From contig NZ_JAFQSO010000002.1 of NCBI RefSeq assembly GCF_017409525.1, forward strand, positions 1 to 64,000: a DNA stretch of 64,000 nucleotides, written 5' to 3'. The notes under the pieces are model-generated. The model had not been told where the DNA came from. It made no database searches and saw only the letters and a list, made by a program, of their open reading frames with translations. Below are positions 18,186-27,700 of this stretch, in pieces. Every line of letters begins with the position of its first letter. The first letter of the stretch is position 1. The translations under genes were made by a program, and so were the position numbers. The DNA is from Methanobrevibacter sp. GTDB lineage: Archaea; Methanobacteriota; Methanobacteria; Methanobacteriales; Methanobacteriaceae.

Positions 18186-19487
18186 CTATTCAAAATTCCT
18201 TTCATCAATTACGCGAACAGCTTTACCTTCACTTCTTGGAAGTGTTTCCGGTTCACAGATTGTAACATCTACTCTTAAACCGGTTTCTGATCTAATGGAT
18301 GCTTGAATCTCTTTTTCAACTCTTTCCATTTCTTTCATTTCATCTGAGAATAGTTCTTTGGATGCTTCTACTTTTACTTCAACTTCATCTAATATGTCTG
18401 GTCTTGTTACATGAATCATGTAATTAGGGCTTATGCCGCTAATTTTAAGCAATGCCTTTTCGATTTGTGATGGGAAAACCATGACTCCTTTGATTTTCAA
18501 CATGTCGTCACTTCTTCCAGTGATTCTTGTCATTCTAACTGTGGTTCTTCCGCATTCACATTTTTCAGCTATAAGTGAAGTTAAATCTTTTGTTCTAAAC
18601 CTTAAAATTGGCATTCCTGTTTTGGTTAGGGAAGTCAATACCAGCTCACCTTTTTCGCCATAATCCAAGGTTTCACCAGTTTCGGGGTTAATCAGTTCTG
18701 GATAAAATTGATCGTCTTGGATGTGCATTCCATTTTGGTATTTGCATTCTTGAGCAACACCTGGCCCCATGACTTCAGTTAGGCCGTATATATTATGTGT
18801 TTTAATTCCCAATGATGATTCGATTCTTTTTCTCATCTCATCAGTCCACATTTCGGCTCCATGAATTCCTGCTTTTAGATTTATGTCATCTAGAGAGATT
18901 CCTGCTTTTTCTCTTGATTCACCAAGATACATTGCATAAGAGGGGGTGCATGTTAAAATATCACTTTGGAAATCGACCATTGTATCAAGTTGTCTTTGCG
19001 TATTTCCTGCAGATATTGGTATTGTGATTGCTCCCATTTTATTTCCTCCATGATGGATACCGAATCCTCCAGTAAACAAACCATATCCATATGCATTTTG
19101 AATAATGTATTCTTTTTCTGCTCCTGCCATTTTAAGTCCACGTGCAATACATTCTCCCCAAATGTCCAAGTCATTTTGGGTGTATGCGGTAACGGTAGGT
19201 TTTCCGGTTGTGCCTGAAGATGCATGAACTTCTACAATTTCTTCACGAGGAACAGCAAGTAAACCTAATGGATAAGCTTCTCTTAAATCACTTTTAGTTG
19301 TAAATGGAATTTTTTCAATATCTTTTAAAGTTTTGATGTCCTCTGGCTTAATGCCCGCTTCATCGAATCTTCTTTTGTAAAATTCAACATTTTCATATGC
19401 TATTTTTACAGTTTTTTGCAATCTTTCAAGTTGAATTTTCTCTTTTTCGTCTTTATCCATACATTCTGATTTTTCATTCCAAAACAT
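18186..19487 (-). CDS. paaK: Phenylacetate-CoA ligase family enzyme (aryl acid activation)
   Basis: 433 residues. The adenylate-forming motif [12 protein letters not shown] and later [14 protein letters not shown], plus the [12 protein letters not shown] core, define PaaK. It activates phenylacetate or indoleacetate to the CoA thioester with ATP. With IorAB (adjacent, divergent) the thioester can be reductively carboxylated to an aryl pyruvate and then aminated, a salvage route shown in methanogens. Its operon partner is the ACT protein. Weak AGGGAT ribosome site upstream of the ATG. The exact aryl acid is not evident. Confidence 0.92.
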   Translation of the reverse strand: MFWNEKSECMDKDEKEKIQLERLQKTVKIAYENVEFYKRRFDEAGIKPEDIKTLKDIEKIPFTTKSDLREAYPLGLLAVPREEIVEVHASSGTTGKPTVTAYTQNDLDIWGECIARGLKMAGAEKEYIIQNAYGYGLFTGGFGIHHGGNKMGAITIPISAGNTQRQLDTMVDFQSDILTCTPSYAMYLGESREKAGISLDDINLKAGIHGAEMWTDEMRKRIESSLGIKTHNIYGLTEVMGPGVAQECKYQNGMHIQDDQFYPELINPETGETLDYGEKGELVLTSLTKTGMPILRFRTKDLTSLIAEKCECGRTTVRMTRITGRSDDMLKIKGVMVFPSQIEKALLKISGISPNYMIHVTRPDILDEVEVKVEASKELFSDEMKEMERVEKEIQASIRSETGLRVDVTICEPETLPRSEGKAVRVIDERNFE

Positions 19488-19716
19488 GATATCCCTATTT
19501 TATGAATTTTTTATTCACTGTTTAATTTTGATATTCATTTAATATAAAGTTTATAATATTGTTTAGTTTTTTTTAGGTTAATTTAGGTTCATTGTCTACA
19601 TTCAAATTTTCATATTGATTTAAGAGTGTTATTTTACTAAATAATGTAAATATTTACTTTATTTTTTCAATAAAGTATTTATAATCATTTAAAAATAAAT
19701 TTAACCGGTGTTTAAT

Positions 19717-20511
19717 ATGGATTCTAAAATTAACAGAGGAAGAATCGAATTTAATAATGAAAATTATGAAAAGGCATTAAATTATTTTGATGCTGTAGAT
19801 GAGGACGATGAAGATTATGATTATGTTTTGATATTTAAGATTACTTGTTTGATGGAATTGGAGCGATATGACAAAGCATTATTCATTATTGAATCTCTTT
19901 TAAAGGAAGAGCCTGCTGATGAGCTGTTATTGTATGAAAAAATCAGATGTCACATTGCATTAAGTGAAAAAGTTGAAGCTATGGAAACTCTGAAAAACTT
20001 TGAACGCATTATTGCAAAGGACAACAAACAAATGATTTTGGATGTGGCTAGGTTTTATAAGGTTTTGGGTGAGTTTAAAAAAGCTTTAAGATTTTGTAAT
20101 CTTGCCTTGTCAGTTGATGAGGATTTTGAAGAAGCATTATATGAAAAATCGTTGGTTGCAATAGCATTGAATAATGATGATATAATCAATAATTGTGCTG
20201 ATAAACTTTTAACTATGGTTGATGAGGATAAATATATTGTTATCCATGTGTTCTTGTTGAAAATGTATTCTGGGAGATTGAGGGATTGTGTGGATATAAT
20301 TGATGATTATGGGGGTAAATTTGAAAATGACATATGTGAAATGCTTAAGACAGTCGTTTTCAATCAATTATGCGAAAAATTGGATGTCAATGTCCATCTC
20401 ATTGAAGAGGGTGATGTGTCTGTCAGTGAGGCTATTGAATTGCTGTTTGATTATGAACGAAACGGCATAAAATACGGAATCATAAACGATGTTGGTTTTG
20501 TAATAATGTGA
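19717..20511 (+). CDS. Tetratricopeptide-repeat protein
   Basis: 264 residues from the ATG at 19717 (MDSKINRGR). CCGGTG at 19705-19710 is the ribosome site, so the earlier GTG at 19708 is not used. At least four TPR helix pairs are visible (YEKALNYFDAVDEDDEDYDYVL, YDKALFIIESLLKEEPADELLLYEKI, FKKALRFCNLALSVDEDFEEALYEKS). The C-terminal 80 residues are less regular. TPR proteins scaffold protein complexes; no partner is visible. Acidic, with no signal or membrane segment, hence cytoplasmic. Confidence 0.82.
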   Translation: MDSKINRGRIEFNNENYEKALNYFDAVDEDDEDYDYVLIFKITCLMELERYDKALFIIESLLKEEPADELLLYEKIRCHIALSEKVEAMETLKNFERIIAKDNKQMILDVARFYKVLGEFKKALRFCNLALSVDEDFEEALYEKSLVAIALNNDDIINNCADKLLTMVDEDKYIVIHVFLLKMYSGRLRDCVDIIDDYGGKFENDICEMLKTVVFNQLCEKLDVNVHLIEEGDVSVSEAIELLFDYERNGIKYGIINDVGFVIM

Positions 20512-20512
20512 T

Positions 20513-20537
20513 TGTACAAAAATGTACATCAATGTAC
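20513..20537 (+). promoter_or_regulatory. Three TGTAC repeats with exact 10-bp period upstream of a TATA box
   Basis: TGTAC occurs at 20513, 20523 and 20533, the first two as the palindrome TGTACA. The period of 10 bp places them on one face of the helix. A TATA-like TTTAAATA lies at 20551-20558 and the symporter ATG at 20628. This looks like an activator or repressor site for the symporter; the protein is unknown. Confidence 0.4.
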
Positions 20538-20627
20538 TTTAATAGTAATGTTTAAATAATTTCATCTATTAAATTAAATATTGTAAATATTATTTTGTAT
20601 TAATATTTTTTTTAGAGGTAATTATTT

Positions 20628-22238
20628 ATGGACGTAATGATTTTGGCAATTGTATTTATAATCTACATTTTTGCACTTGTTTTTGTAGGTTATTATGCAT
20701 ACAAAAAAACTAATTCCTCTGAAGACTTTATGATTGCTGGTAAAGATACGCATCCATTTATCATGGCAATGAGTTATGGAGCTACTTTTATTTCGACAGC
20801 AGCTATTGTTGGTTTTGGAGGGGTTGCTGGTGAATATGGTATGAGTGTTTTATGGTTAGCATTCTTGAACATTATTATTGGAGTATTCATCGCATTTGTA
20901 TTTTTAGGAAAACGAACTCGTAGAATGGGTCATGCTTTAGGATCACTTACATTCCCTGAGTTTTTAGGAAAACGTTTTGATAGTAAATTTATCCAATATG
21001 CTTCTGGTTTGATTATTTTCTGTGCAATGCCGATTTATGCGGCAGTAGTATTAATCGGGGCAGCAAGATTTTTAGAATCATCTCTATTAATTGATTTCAG
21101 TATTGCACTGTTAATTTTATCAATTATTATTACATTTTATGTATTATTCGGTGGAATACGTGGTGTAATGTATACCGATGCGCTCCAAGGGACAATCATG
21201 GTTCTTGCAATGGTATTCTTACTTGTATTTGTATATTGGTTGCTTGGAGGAATTGACACTGCAAATACTGCACTTTCGAATATGGTTAATTTGTATCCTG
21301 CCGACGCTATTGCAACGGGCGGAACGGGATGGACGGCATTTCCGGAATTTGGAACTCCATTCTGGTGGTCTTTGGTTTCATCCACTCTTATCGGTGTAGG
21401 TATTGGAGTGCTTGCTCAACCTTCATTAATTGTAAGGTTCATGACAGTTAAATCAGATAAGGAATTAAACAGGTCTGTTTTAATTGGAGGTATTTTCATT
21501 GCAATCATGCCGACTACAGCATATATTGTAGGATCACTTTCAAATGTTTATTTCTTCGATAAATTAGGTCAGATTGCAGTGGATGTTGTTGGAGGAAATA
21601 TCGATAAGATTATTCCAACATTCATTACAATGGCATTGCCGGAGTGGTTTGTATACATTTTCCTGCTCTCTTTAATTGCAGCTGCAATGTCTACAATATC
21701 CTCACAGCTTCACACCCAAGGAACTGCATTTGGTGTGGACATATATTCAACTTTGAGAGATAAAACAAAAAGAAAGTTGGATGATGTTTCCATATCAAGG
21801 ATAGGTATTTTAGTAGCTATTATATTGGCATTAATTATGGCATATTCACTTCCGGGAAGTGTAGTTGCACTTGGAACAAGTTTGTTCTTTGAAATTTGTG
21901 CAGCGGCATTCCTGCCAGTATTTTTAGGAGCACTTTACTGGAAAGGAATTACAAGACTGGGGGCCATTGCAGGTATTCTTTCAGGAACATTCGTCAGTTT
22001 ATTCTGGTTAATATTTGTATTTAAAAAGACTGCAGTAGGGCTTGGAATCTGTAAATTCATTTTAGGTGTAGAGACAATATTGCCTAATGCTCCATGGCCA
22101 TTTATTGATGTGATGTTAATAGCTGTGCCGTTTTCTGCTTTATGTACAATTATAGTAAGTTTACTTACCAAACCTCCTGCAGATGAGGTTGTAGATAAGG
22201 CATTTTCAAACATAGACAAAAAAGGAAGTGATGCATAA
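20628..22238 (+). CDS. Sodium:solute symporter (SSS family)
   Basis: 536 residues with about 13 membrane helices. The N-terminal YYAYKKTNSSEDFMIAGKD and SYGATFISTAAIVGFGG segments, then RFLESS and FGGIRGVMYTDALQGTIM, are typical of the PutP/PanF-type SSS fold. It imports an organic solute (amino acid, pantothenate or carboxylate) with sodium; the substrate is not readable. GAGGTA (20615-20620) is the ribosome site. It overlaps by one base the ATG of a 37-residue membrane peptide, a common partner for such symporters. Confidence 0.9.
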   Translation: MDVMILAIVFIIYIFALVFVGYYAYKKTNSSEDFMIAGKDTHPFIMAMSYGATFISTAAIVGFGGVAGEYGMSVLWLAFLNIIIGVFIAFVFLGKRTRRMGHALGSLTFPEFLGKRFDSKFIQYASGLIIFCAMPIYAAVVLIGAARFLESSLLIDFSIALLILSIIITFYVLFGGIRGVMYTDALQGTIMVLAMVFLLVFVYWLLGGIDTANTALSNMVNLYPADAIATGGTGWTAFPEFGTPFWWSLVSSTLIGVGIGVLAQPSLIVRFMTVKSDKELNRSVLIGGIFIAIMPTTAYIVGSLSNVYFFDKLGQIAVDVVGGNIDKIIPTFITMALPEWFVYIFLLSLIAAAMSTISSQLHTQGTAFGVDIYSTLRDKTKRKLDDVSISRIGILVAIILALIMAYSLPGSVVALGTSLFFEICAAAFLPVFLGALYWKGITRLGAIAGILSGTFVSLFWLIFVFKKTAVGLGICKFILGVETILPNAPWPFIDVMLIAVPFSALCTIIVSLLTKPPADEVVDKAFSNIDKKGSDA

Positions 22239-22351
22239 TGGGAATTTTAGGTATTGAAGACCCATGGATTTGGGGTGTATATCTTGGAATTATATTATCC
22301 ACACTTTTATGTGTTGTTTATGGTATTGTAAATTGGAATAAGGGAGATTAA
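22238..22351 (+). CDS. Symporter small accessory protein, 37 residues
   Basis: The ATG overlaps the last base of the symporter stop codon (TAATG). The product begins MGILGIEDPWIWGVYLG, continues with one hydrophobic helix, and ends with the short polar tail NWNKGD. Tiny one-helix proteins coded just after SSS symporters are a recognised family in archaea. The overlap implies translational coupling and a role in assembly or activity of the transporter. No experimental role is known to me. Confidence 0.8.
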   Translation: MGILGIEDPWIWGVYLGIILSTLLCVVYGIVNWNKGD

Positions 22352-22371
22352 TTTCCCCCATTCTATTTTTT

Positions 22372-23850
22372 TTATTTTTTAACTACAGCTGTTTTTGTAA
22401 CACTTAATGAAGAGTATTTTGCTTGATATTTAATGGTTGCACCTACTTTAAGCTTTTTAAGTATATTTTTTCCAATAGTTACTTTTGCAACTCCTTTTGT
22501 GTTGGTTTTAGCTTTGTAAGTTTTACCATTAAATTTAAAAGTAATCTGTTTGCCGCTTATTAATGTAGTCCCTTTTTTAAGTGCTGCTGTTAAAACAAGT
22601 TTGTTTGCAGATTTTTTAACGCTGACAGTATTCAAGGTTAGTTTCAAATAGTTGAACACGCAGTTTGATGTAGTTCCGCCGTAGATGTCTCTTCCTGTTT
22701 GAGCTTTATTGTCAGTGAAAGTACATTTAACGGCTTTTGCACAGTGTATCTTGTCACTGTCGGAGTGTCTAAATCCATATATTGCTCCACCTTTGCTTGC
22801 AGAGTTTTTGGTGAATGTTGAGCCTTGTATTAGATTAGAATAATACACGATTTTAGGAGTCCAGGTACCATTTATATAGCTTCCGCTTTGTTCATGGCAT
22901 TTGAAGTAGACAGCTCCACCATACAATGAAACGGTGTTGCTGTTGAATTTGGAATTTGTTATGTATAAGTCCATATTTCCAAATACGGCGCCTCCTTTCT
23001 CACCAGCTTTATTGGAATTGAAGGTACAGGAAGTAATGTCTATGTTGGTAAATGCATATAATGCACCGCCATTTGCATTAGCACTATTTTTTGTAAATGT
23101 GCAGTTGTACACATATTCTTTTCCAAATTTGATGTTCAAATCGATTTCGGAGATGAGTTTTGCTAAGATGGCTTTTGTTAAATTTTCTCCAATTATGTCT
23201 TTGTCGAATTCATCGAAAAAGTTGACCGATTCAATTGATAGTGAAAACATGGCTCCTGCACTGCCATCAGCTGAATTTTTATAAAAGATGCAATTGTTTG
23301 CATTTAACCATCCTAAAGAATTAATTGCTCCACCTGCAGTTCCTGCATGATTATTTGTAAAAGCGCAATTGTTGATTGTTAAATTTGCAAAGTTCAATAT
23401 TGCCCCTCCGTAAATTTCAGCATTGCCGTTTTTGAGGTTAATGTCGTTTAATGTAACCTTGTTGTTGTTTATCAAACCGGGGGTTATGAAAAAAATTCGA
23501 GAATTAGACAATCCATTTAAAGTGTGTCCATTACCATTTATAGTTAAACTTTTTGCAATAACTATTCCAGCATCGCTAAATCCTTCATTGTAGGTATAAT
23601 CTCTTTCTAAAGTAATGATGTCGCCAACTGAAGCGTTATTAATTTTCTTTTGCAGAGCTGTAAAAGTTCCATCATCACTATCCAGCAGTAAATCGTCTTG
23701 TGATGTTGCAAGAACATCACCATTTCCATCTTCAGTTACTTCGTTTGCACTGGTTACTGTATCATTAACATCACTGGCCGCAACACAAGAAATGCTAAAC
23801 AATATACATAGAATCAACGAAATAACAAGTAATAATCCTTTAAATTTCAT
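22372..23850 (-). CDS. Secreted adhesin-like protein with Pmp-type beta-helix and Ig-like end
   Basis: 492 residues. Residues 1-25 form a signal peptide (hydrophobic core ending CVAAS). Residues 60-400 hold right-handed beta-helix repeats with many copies of the polymorphic membrane protein pattern: GGAI or GGAL, and FTNN, FTKNSA or FNSN. The C-terminal 90 residues form an Ig-like domain (KLVLTAALKKGTTLISGKQITFKF then AKVTIGKN), basic and without a membrane anchor, so it may bind the cell wall. This is the common adhesin architecture of gut Methanobrevibacter. Ligand unknown. Confidence 0.88.
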   Translation of the reverse strand: MKFKGLLLVISLILCILFSISCVAASDVNDTVTSANEVTEDGNGDVLATSQDDLLLDSDDGTFTALQKKINNASVGDIITLERDYTYNEGFSDAGIVIAKSLTINGNGHTLNGLSNSRIFFITPGLINNNKVTLNDINLKNGNAEIYGGAILNFANLTINNCAFTNNHAGTAGGAINSLGWLNANNCIFYKNSADGSAGAMFSLSIESVNFFDEFDKDIIGENLTKAILAKLISEIDLNIKFGKEYVYNCTFTKNSANANGGALYAFTNIDITSCTFNSNKAGEKGGAVFGNMDLYITNSKFNSNTVSLYGGAVYFKCHEQSGSYINGTWTPKIVYYSNLIQGSTFTKNSASKGGAIYGFRHSDSDKIHCAKAVKCTFTDNKAQTGRDIYGGTTSNCVFNYLKLTLNTVSVKKSANKLVLTAALKKGTTLISGKQITFKFNGKTYKAKTNTKGVAKVTIGKNILKKLKVGATIKYQAKYSSLSVTKTAVVKK

Positions 23851-24122
23851 TGTTTAACTCCCTATATCAATGTATATAATTTTTTTTGTTTTACCTATTT
23901 ATTTGTTTGGATGATTTAAAGCAATTTTTAAGTTAAAATACATAGTTTTATATAAATTTAAGAATAAATCTTATATTATTAGTTTAAAATGGGAGTCGAA
24001 ATTAATATATTTTAATTTGAATAATTGTGATTTGATTTAATAAATTTTTAAATCAATTTTAATATTTTTCCAACATATGAAAAGTGAAGACTTCCTATAG
24101 CATATATTAAGTGAGGTATCAA

Positions 24123-25877
24123 ATGAGTGGGAGAGATGTAGGCAATATTGTTGAGATAATGAAGAATGACTTTAAGAGTGCATTTTCAAATCCTATAGTG
24201 ACAATTGTATTGATTGCAATTATTATTTTGCCGTCCCTTTATGCCCTTTTAAATATTCAGGCATGTTGGGATCCTTATGGGAATACTGGTGACATTCAAT
24301 TTGCAATTGCCAATCTTGATGAAGGAGCTTCCTTTGATGGTGTGGAAATAAATGTTGGAAATGAACTGGTTAGCGATCTTAAGAATAATGATAAGTTTAA
24401 TTGGACATTTGTCACGGAAGATGAGCTGCGGCAAGGCGTTTATGAGGGCAAGTATTATGCTGGAATTATAATACCCAAAAATCTGAGTTCGAATATAGTT
24501 TCGATTATGGGCGATGACCCTCAACAGGCAAAACTTGAATATGTTGTAAATGTCAAATCAAATCCAGTGGCAACCAAATTAACTGATTCTGGTGCAAATG
24601 CTGTTTATATGAATCTTAATGCGAGAATAGTTCAAATCATAAATCTGGCAGCATATGGAAAACTTGGAGATTTGCAAGCTGGTCTTTCCTCAGGCGCAAA
24701 CCAATTAGCCAGTGGTGGAAGTCAACTTGCGGCAGGTTCATCACTAATATCTTCGGGTGCAGGCCAGGTTCAAAATGGTGTAGGTCAGGTTCAAAGTGGG
24801 TCCAATGCTGTTTCTCAAGGTGCAGATCAAATTCGCCAAGGTTCGTCAGCAGTTTCTCAAGGTGCAGACCAAGTTCAACAAGGTTCGGAAGAATTGCAAT
24901 CCACTGTTGACCCATCATTATTGCCTGATGGTCCTGTGAGGGATTTTGTAGACGGAAATATGAGGCTTGCAAATGCTAGTAGTCAGCTGGCCAGCGGTTC
25001 TTCTCAACTTGCTGGAGGTTCATCGCAATTAGCTGATGGAGCTAATGATTTGGCTGCAGGTTCTGTAGAATTGGCTGAAGGTTCATTAAGCCTTGCAGCT
25101 GGAGCTCAATTACTTTCATCGTCTGCATCACAAGCGCTATTTACTGCAGCAAGTGCATTATCTGCTTCCGCTAATTCACTTTCAGACATAACTGGAATTA
25201 ATGAGACCATGCTTGGAGAATATTTCTATGCCCCTATAAAATTGGAAAGAAATGAAGTATTTTCAGTACCGGATTATGGATCTAATGTGGCTCCATTCTA
25301 TATTGTGCTGTCAATGTGGGTTGGTGCTTTGATTACATGTGTCATGATAGAGCCTAAATCCAGTGTCGGAACCAAGTATTCTCCATTTGAGATGTATGCC
25401 GGTAAGCTATTGATATACATTATAATGAGCATATTTCAGGCATGCGTAACGATAATTGGGGCTTGTATTTTAGGGGTCTATATAGATAATTATCTGTTAT
25501 TCATATTTTCCGCAATATTAGTGTCGGTAATATTCATGATTTTGATATACTCGATAATTTCTGCACTCAGAACTGTTGGAAAAGGTATTTGTGTAGTTTT
25601 ATTGGTACTTCAAATATCTGCAACAGGTGGAATTTATCCGATTCAAATCATGCATCCGTTTTTCCAAACATTGTATCCGTATATGCCGATGACGTATGCG
25701 ATATCATTAATGCGTGAAGCACAGTTGGGTGTGGTCTGGTCTAATTACATACCTGCATTAATTATTCTTCTAGCTATCGGTATTGTAACTGTTATTGTTG
25801 CAATATTTATTAAAGAAAGAGCGGATAAACGTTCAAAATACTTTGAAGAAAAATTAGAAGAAAGCGGACTATTTTAG
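24123..25877 (+). CDS. YhgE/Pip-type membrane protein
   Basis: 584 residues from the ATG at 24123. GAGGT (24113-24117) is the ribosome site and rules out the GTG at 24111. One helix near the N terminus (FSNPIVTIVLIAIIILPSLYALLNI) and about five at the C terminus flank a long external domain. Residues 200-340 are a Gln/Ser/Gly/Ala-rich series of short repeats (SQLASGSSQLAGG, ADQVQQGS), probably a coiled coil. This matches YhgE/Pip proteins, relatives of ABC-2 permeases and of the phage receptor Pip. Members are linked to export or cell-surface functions. No ATPase is adjacent. Confidence 0.85.
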   Translation: MSGRDVGNIVEIMKNDFKSAFSNPIVTIVLIAIIILPSLYALLNIQACWDPYGNTGDIQFAIANLDEGASFDGVEINVGNELVSDLKNNDKFNWTFVTEDELRQGVYEGKYYAGIIIPKNLSSNIVSIMGDDPQQAKLEYVVNVKSNPVATKLTDSGANAVYMNLNARIVQIINLAAYGKLGDLQAGLSSGANQLASGGSQLAAGSSLISSGAGQVQNGVGQVQSGSNAVSQGADQIRQGSSAVSQGADQVQQGSEELQSTVDPSLLPDGPVRDFVDGNMRLANASSQLASGSSQLAGGSSQLADGANDLAAGSVELAEGSLSLAAGAQLLSSSASQALFTAASALSASANSLSDITGINETMLGEYFYAPIKLERNEVFSVPDYGSNVAPFYIVLSMWVGALITCVMIEPKSSVGTKYSPFEMYAGKLLIYIIMSIFQACVTIIGACILGVYIDNYLLFIFSAILVSVIFMILIYSIISALRTVGKGICVVLLVLQISATGGIYPIQIMHPFFQTLYPYMPMTYAISLMREAQLGVVWSNYIPALIILLAIGIVTVIVAIFIKERADKRSKYFEEKLEESGLF

Positions 25878-25905
25878 AAGTTTTTAACTTCTATTTTCTA
25901 TTTTA
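25876..25905 (+). terminator. Terminator after YhgE/Pip gene
   Basis: AGAAGTT (25876-25882) pairs with AACTTCT (25886-25892), 3-nt loop, then a T-rich stretch. Confidence 0.6.
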
Positions 25906-26040
25906 TTTTTTTTTAACAACTTTTTTTATAAATTATTTTCAATTCTTTTTCTTGGTTAAATCGTAGGGTCAATTCAATCAAATTTACAAATAACTATATA
26001 TAGTATCATTCATCACATTAAATCAAATGGAAGTGGTATT

Positions 26041-27423
26041 ATGATATACAAATGTACAATTTGTGGTCACATACATAACGAAGAAGCAACCGGAATACTT
26101 TTAAATGAGCTAGATGAATGTCCAATATGCAAACAGGACATTTCCAAATTCGTTGAGGTTGAAAATTCCAAATCCAGTGAAAATATAGAGATAAACACAG
26201 AATTAGCTTATGATAAGAATTATGCAAAAAGCGATAAAGACATAAGGGCAATGGATGCAATTCATCAGATGGCCATTACAGGTGAAAGCATTGTTGCTGC
26301 AATGTATACTGAACTTCCAATGCCAAACTGGGATGATATTTTGCTTTTAGGTTGTCAGCTAAATCCACAACCCTTGGAAAGCGATGTCGAGGTAAATGCC
26401 CAAACAATAATTGGAAAAAATGCCAAAAAGCCATTAGTCATTGAAAGTCCAATCTATATAACTCACATGTCTTTCGGTGCTCTTTCAAGGGAAACTAAAA
26501 TCGCTCTTGCAAAAGGCAGTGCAGCCGTTAAAACCGCTCAATGCAGTGGTGAGGGAGGAATATTAACAGAAGAGATGGAAAATGCATATAAATATATTTT
26601 TGAATATGTTCCAAATAAATACTCGGTTACAGATGATAATCTAAGGAATGCAGATGCAATTGAGATAAAGATTGGCCAATCTACAAAACCTGGTCTTGGA
26701 GGTCAGCTTCAGGGTGAAAAGGTTACTCCGGAGATTGCAGATGTGAGGGGAAAGCCTGTTGGTGAGGATATTCATTCTCCGGCAACAATACCCGAGGTCA
26801 ATTCAAAAGAGGATTTAAAGGAATTGGTTAAGGAGTTAAGGCAATGTTCTGATGGACGGCCAATAGGTTTGAAATTTGCAGCAGGCCGGATTGAAGATGA
26901 TTTGGAGCATGTGATATATGCAGAGCCTGATTTCATTACAATTGACGGGCGTGGAGGATCAACCGGTGCAAGTCCAAAATTGATTAGGGATTCAACATCC
27001 GTTCCAACAATTTACGCTCTTTCAAGGGCTCGCAGGTTCTTGGATGAACATGGAAGTGATATTGATTTAACAATAACTGGGGGTTTGCGGGTATCCTCTG
27101 ATTTTGCAAAGGCTCTGGCTATGGGTGCAAATGCAGTTGCTGTCGGAACAGGGGCAATGATTGCGGCCGCTTGTCAACAGTATAAGATCTGTGATACTGG
27201 AGAGTGTCCGGTTGGTGTTGCAACTCAAGATGATGAGTTGAGAAAAAGATTAAAAATAGATGTTTCAGCTAAAAGGGTTGAAAACTATCTTAAGGTATCC
27301 ACTGAAGAGTTAAAAACCTTTGCAAGAATCACTGGACATGATGATGTGCATGATTTAAATATTGATGATTTGTGCACTACCAACTCTGAAATATCGGATT
27401 TCACGGATATTAAACATGTTTAA
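26041..27423 (+). CDS. Rubredoxin-fused FMN-binding glutamate-synthase-like protein
   Basis: 460 residues. The N-terminal 35 residues are rubredoxin-like with C-x2-C pairs (CTICG, CPICK). The rest is the FMN-binding (beta/alpha)8 domain of glutamate synthase: SFGALSRETKIALAKGS, GEGG, EIKIGQSTKPGLGGQL, RGGSTGASPKL and CDTGECPVGVATQ with a cluster-binding-like cysteine set. It parallels the FMN subunit of the true operon at 57570-59060 but stands alone without amidotransferase. Archaeal relatives are often called GltB, yet their reaction is uncertain. The rubredoxin suggests electron delivery by a one-electron carrier. Weak GTGGT ribosome site. Confidence 0.82.
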   Translation: MIYKCTICGHIHNEEATGILLNELDECPICKQDISKFVEVENSKSSENIEINTELAYDKNYAKSDKDIRAMDAIHQMAITGESIVAAMYTELPMPNWDDILLLGCQLNPQPLESDVEVNAQTIIGKNAKKPLVIESPIYITHMSFGALSRETKIALAKGSAAVKTAQCSGEGGILTEEMENAYKYIFEYVPNKYSVTDDNLRNADAIEIKIGQSTKPGLGGQLQGEKVTPEIADVRGKPVGEDIHSPATIPEVNSKEDLKELVKELRQCSDGRPIGLKFAAGRIEDDLEHVIYAEPDFITIDGRGGSTGASPKLIRDSTSVPTIYALSRARRFLDEHGSDIDLTITGGLRVSSDFAKALAMGANAVAVGTGAMIAAACQQYKICDTGECPVGVATQDDELRKRLKIDVSAKRVENYLKVSTEELKTFARITGHDDVHDLNIDDLCTTNSEISDFTDIKHV

Positions 27424-27431
27424 TTAAATAT

Positions 27432-27519
27432 TGTAGAAATGATGATGCATTTGATGATGTTGTGGTTATTTATCACTTTTGGTATTTGGTGCAATGTCAT
27501 TGAATTTGCATTTTCTACA
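27432..27519 (+). repeat. 88-nt imperfect inverted repeat / RNA hairpin
   Basis: TGTAGAAA (27432-27439) pairs perfectly with TTTCTACA (27512-27519). Inside, 27449-27464 can pair with the opposite arm over 16 positions, all unmatched Watson-Crick positions being G-U wobbles. Such wobbles pair only if the plus strand is transcribed. It starts 9 nt after the stop of the rubredoxin-fused gene. It could be a 3'-UTR structure, a small RNA or a miniature mobile element. Confidence 0.45.
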
Positions 27520-27700
27520 TAAACTTAGTTTTCAGTGATTTCAATAGTAAATTTATTTATTTCGATTTTTGATGGAGTGTTGTGAATTATAGTAATGCTC
27601 GTTATTTTACTTAAAAGTTGTTTTTTATAGGTTTTAACTTTATTTAATGGAGATTTAATTTTTCGATATTATTATATTTTCTTATTTTCACAACAAAACT

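Noticed and set aside
24637-24972. Minus-strand frame rich in His/Gln/Leu inside the YhgE/Pip gene
   Set aside because: It mirrors the Gln/Ser/Gly repeats of the real gene and has no start signal.
24700-25120. Short repeated units that could suggest a CRISPR or satellite array
   Set aside because: The repeats are in-frame codons of a coiled coil, vary in length and sequence, and have no spacers.
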